The notes beneath the pieces were generated by a model. That model was not told the DNA's origin. It did no database searches and saw only the letters and a list, made by a program, of their open reading frames with translations. A stretch of DNA of 64,000 nt, from positions 80,603,200-80,667,199 of the forward strand of contig NC_087062.1 of assembly GCF_963678635.1 (NCBI RefSeq), written 5' to 3'. The stretch is from Symsagittifera roscoffensis. Lineage: Eukaryota > Xenacoelomorpha > Acoela > Convolutidae. The position numbers were made by a program, and so were the translations under genes. Position 1 is the stretch's first letter; every line of letters starts with the position of its first letter. This document shows, piece after piece, positions 24,421 to 35,800 of the stretch.

Positions 24421-24850
24421 CAAAGAAAAAAGTTGGACAATCCCAGTTCTCTTAGAAAGTCTATCAAGCCAAGATTTTGAATCACCAGACCTCGAAATTG
24501 ATCTTTTGATTTACTCAGGAGCAGAATCAAATGTAAGAAACCTTCCCACATGGAATGAAATACAAACTCTACAAAAAAAATTAATACCCTCTAAAGTCTG
24601 AAGCACATTAGCTACAGCACAAGGATCAAGTTTATCTAATTTTGTTAAAATACAATTATTCCTTGTTCCCACTCAAACAATGAAACAGAAAAAAAAATTA
24701 AGTAAACCTTTCAAACAAACATTCCATATCACAGATATAAAACACAATATCGTTGGAACACCGTTTCTTACTAAAAATTTTCCCACTATTAATATTTTAA
24801 ACAGCAAAATACATGTAAAAGACAAATATACAAGAATGAAAAACACATAA
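24421..24850 (+). pseudogene. Ty3-like aspartic protease remnant
   Basis: The frame reads LEIDLLIYSGAESNVRNLP, matching the retropepsin active-site loop (normally D-S/T-G-A). The catalytic Asp is replaced by Tyr (a single-base GAT-to-TAT type change). Downstream, ITDIKHNIVGTPFLTKNF matches the second conserved retropepsin segment. The reading frame is otherwise nearly open, with one stop near 24600. Confidence 0.7.
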
Positions 24851-25480
24851 CTTACATTTTTTCAAAGATTACATAAACAACCACCATTTTTCTCCAAATT
24901 CTACCCTATATATAACCAAGAACAAAAACACCTGAAATCATTAGCAGGATATGTATATAATTTTTCAGTAAGTCAAGTCCATCAATATTACATGAAACAG
25001 AACAAACAACGACTATATATGTCAGACCTTGATTTCAAGCCAATTCATAAATTTTTCGGAGGAACAGTTTCATCCATGAAATATACGAAAAATACAAATT
25101 CAGATATAATTTTATTACATGTATACAATAATTCTTTATAAAAAATAACATTACCTCTAGGACTTCTAGGTTATTGTGAAACTAATGCTACAACATCTCT
25201 CACAATAGAAATAGCATATAGAGTGAATAATAATTTAAAACTATTAGATATATGTCAATCAACAATTCTAAAGAAGAAGTATCAAAAAATTAATAATAAG
25301 TTATAAAAAACGAAACACAGACTATATCACGAAGACACATTACTTTAAACCAACATTTCAGATATCAAAATAACCCACTGAACAACAACAATTTTTTACA
25401 ATGTTCAAATTTCAACACTCTCAAAGTACACAAAAATAATTTGAACAACTAGCCGAACTGGTACTAAAACACCCAATGGT
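24851..25480 (+). pseudogene. Protease-RT linker of the Ty3-like element
   Basis: A mostly open polyprotein stretch (SLAGYVYNFSVSQVHQYY; then LPLGLLGYCETNATTSLTIE, then YRVNNNLKLLDICQSTIL) between protease and RT. It decays into frameshifts after about 25290. No catalytic function is expected for this segment. Confidence 0.6.
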
Positions 25481-26290
25481 TTACGCCACATCTAAACTTT
25501 ATGTTGGAAAAGTAAATTCACCATTACACTTACCTCTGAAACCTGAGGCAATTTTCAAAAAAAAAGAGCAAGTGTAGTCCCAATTCACTTGTAAAATAAA
25601 ATCAATAGATTACTAGACTTACTAGAACAATAAGAAATTATTTCCCCAGTAAATAAAGAAGAACAACCAAAAAGGAACACATTCACAAATCCCGTTATTA
25701 TTTTAGCTAAAGGAGAATCATTTCAAAATCGTTTTAGACGCAAGATATCTCAATTCCCTATTTGATGAGTCTGAATGTAATTAGCCCATAGAACCAATTC
25801 AAGTAATTCTCACAAAACGAAACGGAAAATACTTTACAACAGTTGATATGAACAGTGCATACACCCAACTTCCACTCTATGAATAATCACGACGTTTAAA
25901 GCAATTCACTAACGGAAACCATCAAAACGAATTTAATCGAATTTTCCATGGAATCTTTTTAGGACCAGCAGCGTTCTCAGCCTTTATGAGTAAAATTTTT
26001 TGAACACTCTTTCTCAGCAAAAATGTCATAACATATGTAGACGATGTTTTGATACAATCACAGACAAAAATAGATATGTTTTTTGTCTTAGATAAATATC
26101 ATCAAATACTACTTAAAGAAAACATAAAAGCAGCCCTTGATAAATCACATTTTTTTCTTGAACATATTATTGAGGGAAATACAATAACTCCATTAAAATC
26201 CCGCATAGACCTAATCATAAAACTTCAACTTCCATTAAATAAAAAGAAAAAGAAAATCCAAGAGCCTTTTGAAATCTTTAACTTCTTAAG
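25481..26290 (+). pseudogene. Ty3-like reverse transcriptase remnant
   Basis: Readable RT motifs in order: EEQPKRNTFTNPVIILAKG, KYFTTVDMNSAYTQLPLYE, IFLGPAAFSAFMSKIF, and the catalytic YVDD box in ITYVDDVLIQSQTK at about 26030-26070. Frameshifts around 25725 and stops near 25880 and 26002 interrupt the domain. The open stretch 26049-26594 runs from the YVDD box into RNase H. Confidence 0.8.
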
Positions 26291-26770
26291 TAAAAACGTC
26301 TATAAAAGGCAACTGTACTTAAGACCGTTTTATAACATTCTCAGACAGCAAAAAAATTTTGAATGGACAAAAGAACATCAGAAACGATTTGAAGAAATAA
26401 AAACACTCCTCACTGAACAAATATCAAATACTATTCCAGATCCAAACACACCATTTTATGCTATGTGCGACGCCTCAAATTTTGGCATCGGCGCAGCATT
26501 TTTACAATCACACAGTAAAACAATTAAAATGAATCTTATTTCAGGAAACATAGGACATTTACACAAGCTGAACTTAGACTCTCTACATTTATGAGAGAAT
26601 GAACAGCTATAATACACACTCTCATAGAAAATGAATTTTTAATACTTGCATCAAAACAGTTTATAGATTTCAATTAATTTCAATAAAATTTCCAAACTTA
26701 CATATAGTTTGGCAGCAGGAAAAAATCTTGCATTACCAGACACACTCAGTAGAAATACACACACAAGTAA
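26291..26770 (+). pseudogene. Ty3-like RNase H remnant
   Basis: FEWTKEHQKRFEEIKTLLTE and then PFYAMCDASNFGIGAAFLQS (first catalytic Asp region) are in the open stretch ending at 26594. After a stop, broken sequence continues to ALPDTLSR near 26745, the usual end of the domain. A second scrap of this same domain lies at 36880-37165. Confidence 0.8.
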
Positions 26771-28340
26771 ACAAAGCAAGTGTAGCACGCATACTTTTCG
26801 CAGGATTTTTCGGAAAATTTTCAACCTCATTTAACAAAATCCTTCTAGACGCTCAAAAAAATGAATATAACAAAAAACTATCAACCACACCAAATGCATA
26901 AGATGATTGGCAAGGAAACAAAAATACAACACCTACTGCACCACAATTACACACTTTACATAATAACCATCTATTATCTTTATTATCACGAAGTTACAGG
27001 AATACAGCCCTAACAGAGCACATCTCTCAAATCATAGTTATCCACAAAGTCCAGTTATTCACATTAAAGCCCAGCAACCAAATGTAGAAGAAATGTATGA
27101 ACAAATTATAGAACAGCCACATACCACTAATTTCCATTCTCAGAACAACCATCTTTTTAGCCCACGATAAGCCGCCAGATTGGATCACTCAGCCGTTCCC
27201 TTTCATACCCATCCAATCTCCAACATCACTCTCCAAACATATCACTTCCTGATTTCACTCCCATTCTTGTACCATCATACACTAATAATTCACCAAGCAT
27301 GGATTGAGATGACACTTCCACAAACACAGTTTTTCAAACAGTTTCACAATTTAACAACTCGGATACTGAAACCCCAGATAAATTCGTAGACCCCGAGCCT
27401 AGCCCATCTACTTTTTCCCAGCCTCCCTTTCAACCACTCCATACCCAAATTCCGGACAAACCATCCTCAGCCCCTTCTTCCTACACTGATGCAACCCCAA
27501 TATTCTCCCCACCTGACCCCTCTAGCCCCGTTGATGAAGAACTTGAGATTGAATTAGATAATTTTATAACCCTACAACAACAGCTTCAAAATCCTAACAC
27601 ACTAACAATTCATCATCTATCACAAACCATGACATCCTCCAAATCCTCCAACCCAGCATCCACTACTGAAGAAACCCGAGACCACTGAGTATCTAAACGT
27701 AAACATCCCAATGCCCAAATGCCTTCTAACCCTCGACCACCTCAAACGTTTTCAGTTCACCCACTTCATGCTAACACGAAAGAATTCCTACAAGTGTGCG
27801 TACCTTTTTTGCACAGCACACTTACTATCAGACAAATACTAACAACGATCAACGAACTTACCTTAATGAACATGCCTCGTTTCCCACACTTTCATGGATC
27901 TCATATTATCATTTCAGTAAACCAATATCACTCCCATTATCTAAAAACCCAGACGACAAGGAATTGTCTCACATTCGATTACATCACCTAACCACAGCGC
28001 TCCATGAAAAACAATTCAACACAATCGGACTACCTCAAACACTACATAGATTCACTGCACAAAAAACAAACCAATTTTCCATTAACCATTATGACCACGC
28101 CATTGCACGATATAAGGAAGATACCTTTTTAGAAGACGATAATAACGCTAACCCCCAACTAACTTTTTCACAAGATTTCAATTTGTATTTACCATCAACT
28201 GCATGAATAAAAAGTTTGATCATGTTATATCTACAGCACTTCGCGAAACAAAAGCCTACAACCCCTATTTCAATAAAATTAACCAAATACGAAACAATAC
28301 CAAAACACAACTAACCATTTTTTATGAAAGTTCCACTTTT
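26771..28340 (+). pseudogene. Unidentified 3' coding region of the Ty3-like element
   Basis: No HHCC or DDE integrase motif is visible where integrase is expected. From about 27330 to 27688 one frame is open and rich in Pro, Ser, Thr and acidic residues (SPSTFSQPPFQPLHTQIPDK). An adjoining frame is open at 27719-27991 and another at 27796-28206 (a His/Asn/Thr-rich 136-residue stretch ending LYLPSTA). C content rises here relative to the pol part. It may be a decayed third ORF or sequence from another element. No family recognised. Confidence 0.4.
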
Positions 28341-29112
28341 CTTTTTAGAATTTATCACACAATCATCTAAAAAAAATTGAAAACTCTTTTCTAGAAATTT
28401 TAAACTTGTTTTAACAAATTGCAGTATAAGTAAAACAGTGAAATTTACCTCCAATTAGCAGTAAATTCATAAAAAGCCTCCAAAGCAATAAGATCTATTT
28501 TACAAAGCAGTAAATCTATGAATTAATTCCTCATAAGCAATAAAATTAATATTTCAATGTAGTAAACTCATAAAAAATTGCAGATAAATTGAAAGAATAC
28601 AATATTTTTCAGGACATTTCTTTTTGAATTTGACTCATTAACTCGACGATAAATCACACACTCTTTCCACAATCTTTCTACGAAGAGTTGTTTAAATAAT
28701 GAATTTCAAGTTTTAAGTTTCACTGATAGCAACTCTAACTAGTTTTCACACGTTTCAAACTTTCTTTTAACCCGGTTGGAAGGATTTATATGATAAACTG
28801 AGATAACCAACGTAGCTTACTAAAGTCACAAAACTACAAACTAATAGCATGACTAAGAATGAAAAACCCACGGTACCCGAACCAGATTAAAACTGGATAA
28901 GTTTTTCTTTTACAGACCACTTTCAAGTTTTACCACAATCAAAGAAAACAGAAAAAAGTCGAAAGACAAACCCAAACCAAAAGACTTTATTTTTGAGAAA
29001 AGGACACAACCAAAACAAAAAAGAGAAAAACAAGTAATAAAAACGAAACAAAAGGTTGAACACAAAAAGAGACTGTACACAAAAAGACCATAAAAATATA
29101 CCCCACTCCTGG
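28341..29112. other. AT-rich non-coding stretch
   Basis: No gene seen. Between 28450 and 28590 there is a degenerate repeat of GCAGTAAA/GCAATAAA-type motifs roughly every 30 bp. The part after 28880 is A-rich and adjoins the SINE head on the minus strand, so it may be the SINE body or tail. Confidence 0.4.
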
Positions 29113-29195
29113 CCTCACCAACCAGAGGGACGTCCTGAGCATGCTCTATAGCCGGCCTAACCCACCGCGCTACACCTCGCTTTGTGACCCACACT
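29113..29195 (-). mobile_element. tRNA-derived SINE head, copy 1
   Basis: Read on the minus strand, GGTGTAGCGCGGTGGGTTAG resembles the A box of a tRNA promoter (TRGCNNAGTNGG with one mismatch), and a weaker B-box-like GGTTGGTGAGGCC follows about 40 bases later. It is not a canonical tRNA: the B box is poor and I cannot fold an anticodon arm. Repeated at 30001-30083. Confidence 0.45.
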
Positions 29196-29805
29196 ATATT
29201 TTGCCAAGAGTTGCTCTAGTGTGAGCGACTCTCGAAAAAATAACCAAACTAAAGTAAAACGCTTTTGCGATAACAATTGATAACAAATCATAACTAAAAC
29301 TTAATTAACAAAAAGTTATTATAAATGTAAACCATTAAAGCAGAATGTATAAATTTCTTAGAGCCCAAGGAACGAGCAGAAAATGAGACGACAACCCAAT
29401 CTCATTCCAGCTTCGGAATGGCAAATCTATTCGATTAGCTGCCTAAAGTCACTACCCTCAAAGGGTTTAAAGTATGGACTCAACATCGCAGCAAAGGAAA
29501 ACCATTAAACCAGACCACTGGCAGTCTCGATGTTGACTACACGTACCAATTCTAGTCACTTGGCACTTCGGAAAAGCCAAACACATCATTGCATCATTCA
29601 AAGTCTTGACACAATCACCCAAGACTTTCAGGATCAACAAGACCCATCTAGAAACACGAACATGACAATCTTCCTTCGTCAAACACAAACAGCCACACTT
29701 CTCTTTCCTCCAAAAAGCCAATGCTCGCAGCTTCAAAAAGAAACTACATCATCCGTCCTTCACTACATTAAATAATTAAAAACTAAAAACTCTCTAAGCC
29801 CCGGA

Positions 29806-30000
29806 TGGGTGAAACCAGTTCTGAACTAGCATTTTTAGACGAATTATATTTATGATGGAATATCCTTATAAAATATTTATAAGTAACCAATCATATTTCA
29901 TCTCTAACATTTACTTTTATTTGTAAGTGCTGAAGATACTTGTAGTTTCAGCACCAGCATAATTTGAAATAAACTTTGAATACAGTTGTTCTCCTTCTGG
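29806..30000 (+). repeat. LTR-like repeat, left half
   Basis: Left half of the LTR including the hairpin near 29926-29953, cut at the duplication junction at CCTTCTGG. Confidence 0.6.
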
Positions 30001-30083
30001 CCTCACCAACCAGAGGGACGTCCTGAGCATGCTCTATAGCCGGCCTAACCCACCGCGCTACACCTCGCTTTGTGACCCACACT
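30001..30083 (-). mobile_element. tRNA-derived SINE head, copy 2
   Basis: Second copy of the SINE head, truncated at the duplication junction so that its body is missing. Confidence 0.4.
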
Positions 30084-30693
30084 CTATTTTGCAAAGAGTT
30101 GCTCTAGTGTGAGCGACTCTCGAAAAAATAAGCAAACTAAAGTAACACGCTTTTGCGATAAAAATTGATAACAAATCATAACTAAAACTTAATTAACAAA
30201 AAGTTATTATAAATGTAAACCACTAAAGCAGTATGTATAAATTTCTTAGAGCCCAAGGAACGAGCAGAAAATGAGACGACAACCCAATCTCATTCCAGCT
30301 TCGGAATGGCAAATCTATTCGATTAGCTGCCTAAAGTCACTACCCTCAAAGGGTTTAAAGTATGGACTCAACATCGCAGCAAAGGAAAACCATTGAACCA
30401 GACCACTGGCCATCTCGATGTTGACTACACGTACCAATCCTAGTCACTTGGCACTTCGGAAAAGCCAAACACATCATTGCATCATTCAAAGTCTTGACAC
30501 AATCACCCAAGACTTTCAGGATCAACAAGACCCATCTAGAAACACGAACATGACAATCTTCCTTCGTCAAACATAAACAGCCACACTTCTCTTTCCTCCA
30601 AAAAGTCAATTCTCGCAACTTCAAAAAGAAACTACATCATCCGTCCTTCACTACATTAAATAATTAAACACTAAAAACTCTCTAAACCCCGGA

Positions 30694-31075
30694 TGGGTCA
30701 AACCAGTTCTGAACTAGCATTTTTAGACGAATTATATTTATGATGGGATATCCTTATAAAATATTTATAACTAACCAATCATATTTCATCTCTAACATTT
30801 ACTTTTATTTGTAAGTGCTAAAGATACTTGTAGTTTCAGCACCAGAATAATTTGAAATATACTTTGAATAGAGTTGTTCTCCTTCTGGCAACTAACTCAC
30901 ATAAACCAGTATACACTAGATCTGTTGAGATTAGGAGATATAAGTGTAAGATTAAGATTGGTATTAGACTAAGAAGTTGCACGAGTCTATCCGGCCGAAA
31001 CTAAGATGGCGTGACGAGCAAACGGTGTACCTTATCTGAAATTACTCTATGAGTACAGTCAATAGTACATAACTC
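30694..31075 (+). repeat. LTR-like repeat, full copy
   Basis: From TGGGTCAAACC to AACTCA, 382 bp, with TATA-like, ACCAATCA and hairpin features. No PBS follows: the next bases are CTACAGTTTTT. It could be a solo LTR or the 3' LTR of the element starting at 19817. The flanking bases do not form a clear target duplication with that 5' LTR, so the pairing is uncertain. Confidence 0.65.
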
Positions 31076-31396
31076 ACTACAGTTTTTTTTTACTGGAAGT
31101 CTGGAGAAATTGTGCATTCGGGTTTTTTAGTTTTTTCACACTAAATCAGGTACTTCAAACATTCATTGGGTTGGGTCGGGTGATATAGTGGCCAGTCATT
31201 AAGCAGAATGGATCCAAGAGCAGAAAAAGAAATGTTTTTGATGGGAATAATCTTTCACGTGATTTACTGAAAAATGCGGCAAATTCTGTTCTTAAATAAT
31301 AAAACATTGTAGTGTAAAGATAGAATTTTTGATTAATTTAACAATTGACTTCTGACAAGTAATCAAAGATAATTCATGATATAAGAACAAAGAGTC
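31076..31396. other. Non-coding, with a repeat shared with the Pao/BEL integrase flank
   Basis: The part from about 31245 (CTTTCACGTGATTTACTGAAAAATGCGG) matches 32850-32990 and 35545-35690, sequence that lies 3' of Pao/BEL integrase fragments. It may be part of a second LTR or 3' end. No gene seen. Confidence 0.4.
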
Positions 31397-32020
31397 TTGA
31401 ATATTGGCGACCACAGACAAGCAACAATAAAAGTCCTCCACAGCTGCCTCCAGAGAGGTTCACAGTCTACAGGACATCTTCAAGGCCAGCAAACAGTGCC
31501 AACATTCTCCAAAAATCAGGGGTCAAGTCAGAGGTCTCAGAGGGTCCCCCATCTGTGTGAACAGGTCCTGTCCTCTACATCTTCAAGGCCGGCAAACAGT
31601 GCCATCTCTCTCCAAAATTCAGTGGTCAAGTCAGAGGTCTCAGAGATCCCCCAGCTGTGTGAACAGGTCCTGTTCTGTACATCGTTAGGGCAAACAAACA
31701 GTGCTAACATTCTCCAAAATTCAGGGGTCAAGTCAGAGATCTCAGAGGTCCACCAGCTGTGTGAACAGGTCCTGTCCTCTACATCTTTAGGGCCAAAATT
31801 CAGAGGTCAAGTCAGAGGTCACTCAGCTGTTTTTCTCCGTACTCAGGCCAGATTGAACTTTTTCCCCTACATTTTACCCAACTGTATACTCATATCCATT
31901 GCTCTATACATCTCATCAGCTGAATTTCATAACTGTGCTAATTTATTTAAAAAACCCATGCCCATAGTGCTAATTAGGCCACAATCGCAACATATCTCCA
32001 GACTCCTTTTTAACTGTTAA
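31397..32020 (+). repeat. 102-bp minisatellite that keeps an open frame
   Basis: About three and a half copies of a 102-bp unit (phase marks at 31474, 31577, 31679 and 31781), each containing GTGTGAACAGGTCCTG and CAAATTC/CAAAATTC motifs. Because 102 is a multiple of three, one frame stays open for 207 codons with a 34-residue repeat (QLCEQVLSSTS). Both strands are fairly open. There is no start context, signal or domain, so I treat it as a minisatellite rather than a gene. Confidence 0.6.
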
Positions 32021-32267
32021 TATCCGGGGTACCAGGGTAGTTTTATTTTAAAAAAAAAAACAGGATTTCCTGAAAAAAAAGAGATTTATTAAACATATCC
32101 TAACGCAATCAATGTAACTTACACAAAATTTTAACGAAACTCGTAAAAACATATGAAAGCCTATAGCGTAAAATTTCCATTAAAAACATAAACCAGTTGG
32201 GTCTACAACGTATTCTGATCTTGTTCAAAAGGTGAAATTGATTTCTCAGCCACGTTTCACCGCTAAA
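32021..32267. other. Non-coding stretch
   Basis: AT-rich sequence with A and T runs. Nothing recognised. Confidence 0.4.
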
Positions 32268-32494
32268 AAAATCATCAACAGTACTTGTTATTTTATAGTC
32301 GAAATACGAGATACTTCATAGTTTCTTAAAAGCTTATAAAAGCCCTATACGAAATACGCACGCTCGTAGTGCCACCAACAGGACCGTTCGTATCTTTTGT
32401 CCAAAAAAACAATTGATACCTACATCTACTTTCATCCATTTCATAACTACTCTTCTAACATTATTATACCATTCCTATAACCTTTTCACAGCTT

Positions 32495-32761
32495 TACATG
32501 GCTGCAAAAATCTCACAACAAGCGCTCATAAATAAATGGACGTGTCGCTACAGTTCTTTAGAGAGCCTGAACGACAACTTAGCAGCGAAATTGCATAATC
32601 ATTATGCCCTTCAGACGAGGCATATGGCCCTTGGTAAGGTTGTTGAAATGTTTACCGGTCCTGATGGCATTGCACGCTTACGCGTAATCAAAACAGCGTT
32701 AGGAACACTTACTAGGTCCGCGGTGAAACTAGCTTTAGTAGAACCAAAACCGGACTTTTAG
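32495..32761 (+). pseudogene. Pao/BEL integrase C-terminal scrap (internally deleted)
   Basis: An 87-codon open frame whose second half, MALGKVVEMFTGPDGIARLR, matches the conserved C-terminal segment after Pao/BEL integrase (W-P-L-G-R-V-...-G-x-D-G). The first half matches 34701-34800. Compared with the sister copy, the integrase segment between them is missing, so the open frame is a deletion product and not a gene. Confidence 0.7.
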
Positions 32762-33104
32762 ACCTCAGTAGCAATTTAATACCAAACCCTATCCCTTCTG
32801 GTCTCCGTAACTAATGCCCTCCCCGAGGATATTCATGATGTGAATAATATTTCACGTGATTTACTGAAAAATGCGGTAAATTTTATTCATAATTAATAAG
32901 TTATTGGAGTGTAAAGATAGATTTTTTGATATAACAATTGACTTCTGACAAGTAAACAAAGATAATTCAAGATATAAGAACAAAATGTCTTGAATAGAAT
33001 TCATGCATAATTTTTTGTTTTTCTAAATATTATTGACTAATCTAATTTTTTTATCAGATTTTTCTGCTCCTGGATCCATTCTGCTATTAGACTATTCTGC
33101 TTAT

Positions 33105-33234
33105 GGGTCTAGGACAACAATCCGACTGGGTTTCAAGCCGAAGGCGCTTCAGGCCGAAATTTAAACTCAACAAACCTTAAATCACTTGTTTTTATCAGTA
33201 AAACGTTGCTTAACAAAAATTTAGGCAGTTTTTT
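33105..33234 (-). mobile_element. T1 element, truncated
   Basis: Begins GGGTCTAGGACAACAATCCGAC with the 16-bp motif array, as in the intact copy at 35801. After GGCAGTTT it jumps to the sequence that lies beyond the right end of that copy, so most of the element has been deleted. Confidence 0.55.
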
Positions 33235-33735
33235 TATTGCTTCGCCTCGGCATTGCATAAATCAAAAAAACTAATTTTTTGTTTTTCTGCACTTGATTCA
33301 TTGTGCTCTTAGACAATTCTGCATAATTGCGAGTAAACTTATTTTGAAGCCTTTTCCACGTTTAAACGTTGTCAAAAAGTCGAGAATTTAATTCCTCCTT
33401 TACCTGAAAACTGCTCGTATAATCTTATAGAACTTTAAAAAGGAAATTATCTTCTATGAAACGTAAATTCCTGCTTCAGTCTGTTATAAAGATACACAAA
33501 AATCAAATAAGCGTAATTTCAACAAATCATTCGCCGTTTATTCAGAACTAAAATGTGGAAATCATCAATTCTATGTAAACTTCTGCATTTCAGTCAGTTT
33601 CAAAAATCAAAGCTATAAGTTCAGCAAAATTAAAACAGCTATAATATCAAGATCAAATCAAAAAATAAAATAATCAGTTCAGTTTGCTAAATGTTTTTAT
33701 TCAGATATCTTTTCAAGACCATAGATGGATGCAGT
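33235..33735. other. Non-coding 3' flank of the first H1 copy
   Basis: Matches 37200-37718 in the second unit. Contains the AATAAA for the minus-strand H1 copy at 33696-33701. No gene seen. Confidence 0.5.
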
Positions 33736-34179
33736 TTATTTCTTTCCCTTCTTAGTTGGCGATGCCTTCTTGGTTGGCGACGGACTGCTCTTCACTGGCG
33801 ACGCTTTCTTAGCCTTGGGCTTCGTCGGCGAAGACTATTTACTCGGCCGTCCTCGCTTTTCTTCTGGTCCAGATCCTGCCAGTCGAAATCTCCCCTGAGC
33901 AGCAGTCGTTTTCTGCCCAACTGCATGTTGGAGCTCCTTGGATTCCAGCATCGAGCGAAGAGTCCGATTGAGGGTGGCATTACTCCGGCTGCTTTCCTCG
34001 ATCGACCATTTGTCTTGTATAAACTTCTGAATAGCTTTCTTCGAAGCACATTTTCTTTCCTTCAGATCGGTTATGGCCTGTTTTACCATCTCTTTGTAGC
34101 TAGGATGCGTCGTTCCAGGTTCCTTTGCTGGTGTTTTGGGTGCAGCCACTGGGCTCTTGGCTTTCTTAACGGCAGGCAT
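33736..34179 (-). pseudogene. Linker histone H1, copy with premature stop
   Basis: Same length as the intact gene at 37719-38162 (444 nt), with no indel. A single-base change turns TCG (Ser115) into TAG at 33835-33837, so translation would end after 114 residues at RGRPSK. The product would keep the winged-helix globular domain (about 25-101) and the RGRP AT-hook core but lose the last 33 residues with the SPxK motifs. Substitutions in the globular part include G to C and R to K in ERKCASKKAIQKF. TATA-like and AATAAA sites are kept. It may be a pseudogene or a truncated but expressed H1; the sequence does not decide. The sequence after the stop remains in frame. Confidence 0.8.
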
Positions 34180-34304
34180 ATTGGAAGAAGATGCAATTTA
34201 TTTGATTAATCTCCGAGAACCAACAAATTTCAGCAAGAAAATGAGCAACATCAGTTGATTGATTTCAGAATTGGCAATTGAACACTGTGAGAAAATGTTT
34301 CTCC

Positions 34305-34312
34305 TATTTATA
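34305..34312 (-). promoter_or_regulatory. TATA box of the truncated H1 copy
   Basis: TATAAATA on the minus strand, about 125 bp upstream of the ATG, identical in position and context to that of the intact copy. Confidence 0.55.
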
Positions 34313-34700
34313 CTTGCAAGCTCAACCGGAACGAAAACGTTAATTTGTACGTTTCTGTACAAACACATCATTGCGAAACTCGTAAAACTTCAAGTTTCAA
34401 GGTCACTTTTGATGCCTGTTTGACCTCGAAGCGGATTAAATTGTACACTATAGAACAACACCGCTAAAAAAATCATCAACAGTACTTGGTACTTTATAGT
34501 CGAAATACGAGATACTTCAAAGTTTCTTAAAAGCTTATAAAATCCCTATACGAAATACGCACGCTCGTAGTGCCACCAACAGGACCGTTTGTATCTTTTG
34601 TCCAAAAAAAAACAATTGATACCTAAACCTACTCTCATCCATTTCAAAACTACTCTTCTAACATTATTATACCATTCCTATAACCTTTTCACAGCTTTAC

Positions 34701-35460
34701 AAGGCTGCAAAAATCTCACAACAAGCGCTCATAAATAAATGGACGTTTCGCTATAGTTCTCTAGAGAGCCTGAACGACAACCTAGCAGCGAAACTGCACA
34801 ATCATTGGAGTTAGAGGATGTTAAAATAACGGCCAATGAGCTTTTGAAAAGCCTACAAGAATTTTTCTTTTATATATCAGCTCCTCATTTTGGTGGGGTG
34901 TGGGAACGTCTCGTTTCAATCATCAAACGAGTCTTTCTGTTGAATTTAGTATCGTATAGACTTTCCATGGATCTTTTTTCAACTATTGTAGTAGAATGCG
35001 AAGGCCTCATCAACTCAAGACCACTGAACCATGTAAGTTGCGACATTAATGACACATTACCACTTACACCCAACCACTTCCTACTTGGGAGACCATTCGT
35101 TTAAGATCCTGTAGCTTCAATCTACGACCAAACAAACACCATCAAAATAGGCAACAAATCCTGGAAGCTAACCAAGGACCGACTAGACAGCTCCCGAAAG
35201 CGACCACTGACAGAATACGCTCCAAACTTGATCAATCGAACCAAGTAGAACCAAAAAGAGGAAATCATAGAAAAACACGACCTCGTGTGGATCCTCGAAG
35301 ACTTTACTCCACGAGGCATATGGCCCTTGGTAAGGTTGTTGAAATGTTTACCGGTCCTGATGGCATTGCACGCTCATGCGTAATCAAAACAGCGTTAGGA
35401 ACACTTACTAGGTCCGCGGTGAAACTAGCTTTAGTAGAACCAAAACCGGACTTTTAGACC
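34701..35460 (+). pseudogene. Pao/BEL integrase C-terminal fragment
   Basis: The 99-codon open stretch at 34805-35104 reads SAPHFGGVWERLVSIIKRV, then CEGLINSRPLNHVS and LPLTPNHFLLGRP, the conserved region at the end of the Pao/BEL integrase core. After a stop, SWKLTKDRLDS and then the C-terminal segment continue to about 35455. The first two catalytic residues would lie upstream and are absent. Stops and frameshifts present. A shorter deleted sister is at 32495-32761. Confidence 0.8.
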
Positions 35461-35800
35461 TCAGTAGCAATTTAATACCAAACCCTATCCCTTCTGGTCT
35501 CCGTAACTAATGCCCTCCCCGAGGATATTCATGATGTGAATAATCTTTCACGTGATTTACTGAAAAATGCGGTAAATTTTATTGATAATTAATAAGTTAT
35601 TGGAGTGTAAAGATAGAATTTTTGATATAACAATTGACTTCTGACAAGTAAACAAAGATAATTCAAGATATAAGAACAAAATGTCTTGAATAGAATTCAT
35701 GCATAATTTATTGTTTTTCTAAATATTATTGACTAATCTAATTTTTTTATCAGATTTTTCTGCTCCTGGACCCATTCTGCTATTAGACTATTCTGCTTAT

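Larger units (their letters stand above)
29113..30888. repeat. 888-bp tandem duplication
   Basis: Units 29113-30000 and 30001-30888 match with only scattered substitutions. Each starts at CCTCACCAACCAGAGGG (SINE head) and ends inside the LTR-like repeat at CCTTCTGG. The inner junction shares TGG with both parents, so a microhomology-mediated event is likely. Both units carry an 89-codon open stretch on the minus strand (29467-29736 and 30355-30624) that I cannot identify. Confidence 0.85.

Noticed and set aside
29113-29195. Canonical tRNA gene on the minus strand
   Set aside because: Good A box only; poor B box, no credible anticodon stem or acceptor pairing. Kept as a tRNA-derived SINE head.
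19817-31075. A single 11.3-kb LTR element bounded by the LTRs at 19817 and 30694
   Set aside because: Possible, but flanking bases give no target duplication, no polypurine tract precedes 30694, and SINE and duplicated sequence lie inside. Reported as separate features.
32498-32761. 87-codon ORF as a real small gene
   Set aside because: It is a deletion derivative of a Pao/BEL integrase tail, shown by comparison with 34701-35460.
33691-34209. 172-codon + strand ORF opposite the first H1 copy (and 189 codons at 37674-38243)
   Set aside because: It is the antisense of a lysine-rich H1 gene, which naturally lacks stops. The H1 frame has a clear winged-helix domain; the + strand product has none.
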